Shown piece by piece: positions 1 through 64,000 of a stretch of 64,000 nt of DNA. Source of the DNA: Chrysogorgia sp. JL179-B06 (taxonomy: Eukaryota; Cnidaria; Anthozoa; Scleralcyonacea; Chrysogorgiidae); assembly GCA_035772405.1 (NCBI GenBank), contig JAYKKM010000428.1, positions 4,238,001-4,302,000 on the forward strand, written 5' to 3'. Within the stretch, counting starts at the first letter, position 1, and the number at the start of each line of letters is the position of its first letter. The notes below the pieces were generated by a model that made no database searches, was not told where the DNA came from, and worked only from the letters and a program-made list of their open reading frames with translations. The position numbers and the translations under genes were made by a program.

Positions 1-645
1 TAATTTACATACTAATTGTAGTTGACATACTATGTAAATTGAATGTCTTCTTTTGTAAACTATTTGTAAATTCACAAGGTTTCTCCTAATACCTGTTAAA
101 CTGTTTGTCAATAGTTTCTATCTATAGTTTGTAAATTATATACTGGGATTTCTTTGTAAAGAGTTTGTAAATTACTGGGAAGTTGTTTGTGAAATACGTG
201 CAACTTATTTCAAGTTTAACGTCTTGAAAACCCTGCCGTCAGATTACAAACTCCTGACATAATCGAAAATTAAAGCCGATTTTACATACCATTTACAAAT
301 AAGTTGCCAGTAATTTACAAACTATTTACAAACGAGTTGCCATATTACAAACTATTAACAAATCAGTTGCACGTATTTTACAAACTATTTACAAATAAGT
401 TGCCAGTAATTTACAAAATATTTACAAACAAATTGGCAGTAGTTTACAAACTATTAACAAATAAGTTGCACGTATTTCACAAACAACTTCCCAGTAATTT
501 ACAAACTAGATACAAACTATTGACAAACAGTTTAACGAGTATTAGGAGAAACCTTGTGAATTTACAAACAGTTTACAAAATGTTTACAAAGAAGGCATGC
601 AATTTACATAGTATGTCAAACTAGAATTAGTATGTAAATTGGATT
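1..645. mobile_element. Palindromic MITE-like element with TTTACAAA motifs, possibly cut by the window edge
   Basis: Bases ~1-230 are the inverted complement of ~430-645. The left end reads ATTTACATACTAATT, then GACATACTATGTAAATT; the right end mirrors this. Both arms are filled with direct repeats of TTTACAAACTATTTACAAA. There is no ORF of substance: the 106-aa frame at 304-624 is just the repeat read through. Target-site duplication cannot be judged because the left end touches the window border. Confidence 0.6.
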
Positions 646-1725
646 TACAGTCTATTTCCAAAGTAATTACATATTATTTACATAGTATGGAAGAGGCTTC
701 GTTTTTCCAGCTAGCATATTTTAATGCTGAACAACGCTGTCCAGCTCAAGCTATTGCGAAATTTTAACTTAAGCCCTAACTAGTTCGGATCAGCGGACTA
801 TCACAGATGACCCTTGGGGGACCAGCGTCGGTTTGCGCGCGATTTTCTCCGCTTACTTGTGATGTCGTTTTGATTTCGGAAGTTTCCACCAAGATTAGGA
901 GAAATACGCAATCATATATAAATAAACATGCATAATCGGCGATTTTTTATTTAATTTGTTTTAATTTGTTTTATTTGTTTTATTTATTTTATATATATAT
1001 ATATATATATATAAATAGTACAATATCTATACAGACACGTGTTTCGCTGTAGAGTGTATCAGTGTAGCTTGGTACAATCTAGATATGGGCATGAGAACTA
1101 ATTATACACAAACGATTGCCAGTAACAACCGCTTGTGGGATAAACAGCGGTCATGCGCACATATAGAGAGCGTGAAGCGGTATATATATAAGCGGTATAT
1201 ATAAGCGGTATATATATAAGCGGTATATATATAAGCGGTATAGGGCCAGAGTGCTCAAACTATATATATATATATATATATATATATTGAATATATATTG
1301 TATATATATTTACTACATATATTGAATGATAAGACTTTCGCTTCATAGCACTTTAAAATAAAGTTCTGTTGTCGTAAGCTGCTGTTACAAGAGGCGGATT
1401 TAAACGAGGTGTCAATCTTTTGTGCAACATCATTTACATTAAAATTCTAGATTTAATTCTAGTTTAAAAACTAGCTTTACATCATTTTTCCTCTCCCATT
1501 GGAAATAAACTAAAGTCAGCAAGATCTTTCATACGAACTACTGTACGTTTGTATTTTAACTGGAGTATCCGTTTAAGCGTGTCCGCCGGTGTCCGGTTTC
1601 ACCACATCCGGCAATAATTGTTGGTTTGGTTGAAATCCTGGAAAATAAGGTACTACTGCTGGAGTGTCTGTTAGTTATAACTTTATGTATTTTGTATTTG
1701 CTATAGGGAGAATAAACAAGTTTCA
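646..1725. other. AGL intron or upstream sequence with TA-rich repeats
   Basis: No coding region recognised. It holds (TA)n at 991-1013 and 1260-1286 and four to five copies of a GCGGTATATATATAA unit at 1176-1242. No N-terminal AGL exon was found. Confidence 0.6.
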
Positions 1726-62966
<61,241 letters not shown>

Positions 62967-64000
62967 GTAAGAGCTTCCTTAATTTTGTTAGAACTGTAGA
63001 CAGAAACGATGATATAGCAGCTTTTTGAGAGGATTTTTATAACCAGAATAATATTGTAAAATTTTCTGTTCAAATATTTTCTGATAATATACAGTCATCC
63101 TCTCTACATTATTACTCGGGCTACTTGTGGTAACACGAGTCTAGGTTTCGGCTTCATAGACCTATACTAAAAGATGACAAGCGATTTCGAAACAGGTTGG
63201 TCCGTGATCTCAAATGCAGAACATGTTGTGTTTATATTACCTGAAGACACGTATGTTATGTACTTGGACTCGGTAATTTCAAATCTGTTTTCAGAATTGA
63301 AATCGAGTAAATACTGACCGAAATAACGTTCAGAAATCTACGACGAAGCGGCCTTCATATTGCCGATTCAGGTTTTTACGAAGGGTATGGACGTTCCCGT
63401 AATATAACAGACACGTATGTTATGTATTTGCACTCAGTAATTACAAATCTGTTTTCAGAATTGAAATCGGTTAAATATTGGCCGAGATAACGTTCAAAAT
63501 CTACGATTAATAAACATTCATCTTTTCCGATTTGTCATCAACAAATACAAATCCCGCAAGGGAGGGGGGGGGGGGGGGAGTAGATGAAACTCAAGGGGTG
63601 TTAGTTATGTTATTCAGGGAGTAACTCTTGCAAATTAGGATCATTGTTTCAGAGGTTTACTACAATTTAAATCCCCAAACAACAGTTAAACTGTAGTTAA
63701 GAGACAACTGCAGGCCCAAGTTTAGCTAATTTTAACCGGAAACGTCTGACAACTGACTAGTTTGGCAAAAATAATATATATACAGTATGCCACGATTGTG
63801 TTGGTGCCTCCTGTACACTTGAGCTGTTAGAACACCGAAAACAATTTTAAATTTTAAAGGAACCGCAACCAACGGGACATTCAGGAATTTTTAAACGCTA
63901 TTATTTGCTTCAATCTCTATCGGGAAACTTTATTTCTCAAACTCATTAATAATTCATAAAGAAAATTCAAAGGAAAATAATATTTAATCAGTTATTTAGA
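62967..64000. other. AGL intron after exon 22, with a PIF-type MITE fragment
   Basis: At 63112 TTA is followed by CTCGGGCTACTTGTGGTA, the end of the element family at 10977-11983; the opposite end is not seen. Two similar ~120-bp blocks (about 63240-63330 and 63410-63500, with CACGTATGTTATGTA) are direct repeats. A G run lies at 63563-63578. Confidence 0.6.

Overview
The window is animal nuclear DNA. It is AT-rich, has GT-AG introns, and is crowded with transposons and microsatellites. Conserved exons of one large gene are strung along the + strand from end to end. That gene is AGL, the glycogen debranching enzyme. I can place 22 consecutive exons (1726 to 62966) whose splice phases all agree; together they make 4035 nt, or 1345 codons. 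They start at a conserved G-Y-F-V-V-D-P block (about residue 100 of the human protein) and stop at the H-Q-G-P block near the C-terminus. The N-terminal exon(s) and the last exons lie outside the window. The mix of Penelope-like elements with hammerhead-like motifs, R2-group LINEs, hAT and PIF/Harbinger elements suggests an early-branching invertebrate, with a cnidarian as my best guess. The species cannot be fixed from sequence alone.

Layout. 1-24.4 kb: AGL exons 1-13, encoding the GH13-type 4-alpha-glucanotransferase half and the middle of the protein. The introns hold palindromic MITEs, a degenerate CR1/L2-type LINE (about 4.6-5.3 kb, minus), a 5'-truncated Penelope-like element with RT and GIY-YIG domains (8.7-10.2 kb, minus), tRNA- and 5S-derived sequences, and several minisatellites. 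24.4-48.0 kb: one 23.6-kb intron that is almost entirely mobile DNA. It has a two-gene PIF/Harbinger element (24803-27829), then a head-to-tail array of three R2-group LINE copies joined through ATT microsatellites (29.6-46.8 kb). The first LINE copy is split by a 9.7-kb hAT element (31205-40882) whose transposase carries an OTU cysteine-protease domain. The hAT in turn contains a 52-bp minisatellite that is split by a 2.1-kb TAA-flanked DNA transposon (37090-39176). 48.0-63 kb: AGL exons 14-22, the glucosidase half, separated by large minisatellites (17-, 59-, about 22-, 78- and 13-bp units) and by MITEs. 63-64 kb: intron.

How it fits together. The only host gene seen is AGL, whose product would clear glycogen branch points in the cytosol with its two activities. 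Everything else is mobile or repetitive. Several transposon ORFs are nearly intact but broken by single-base shifts, at least three of them at A/T runs, which could be real decay or assembly error. The most notable candidate is the OTU-hAT fusion element, nested between an older LINE and a younger DNA transposon.
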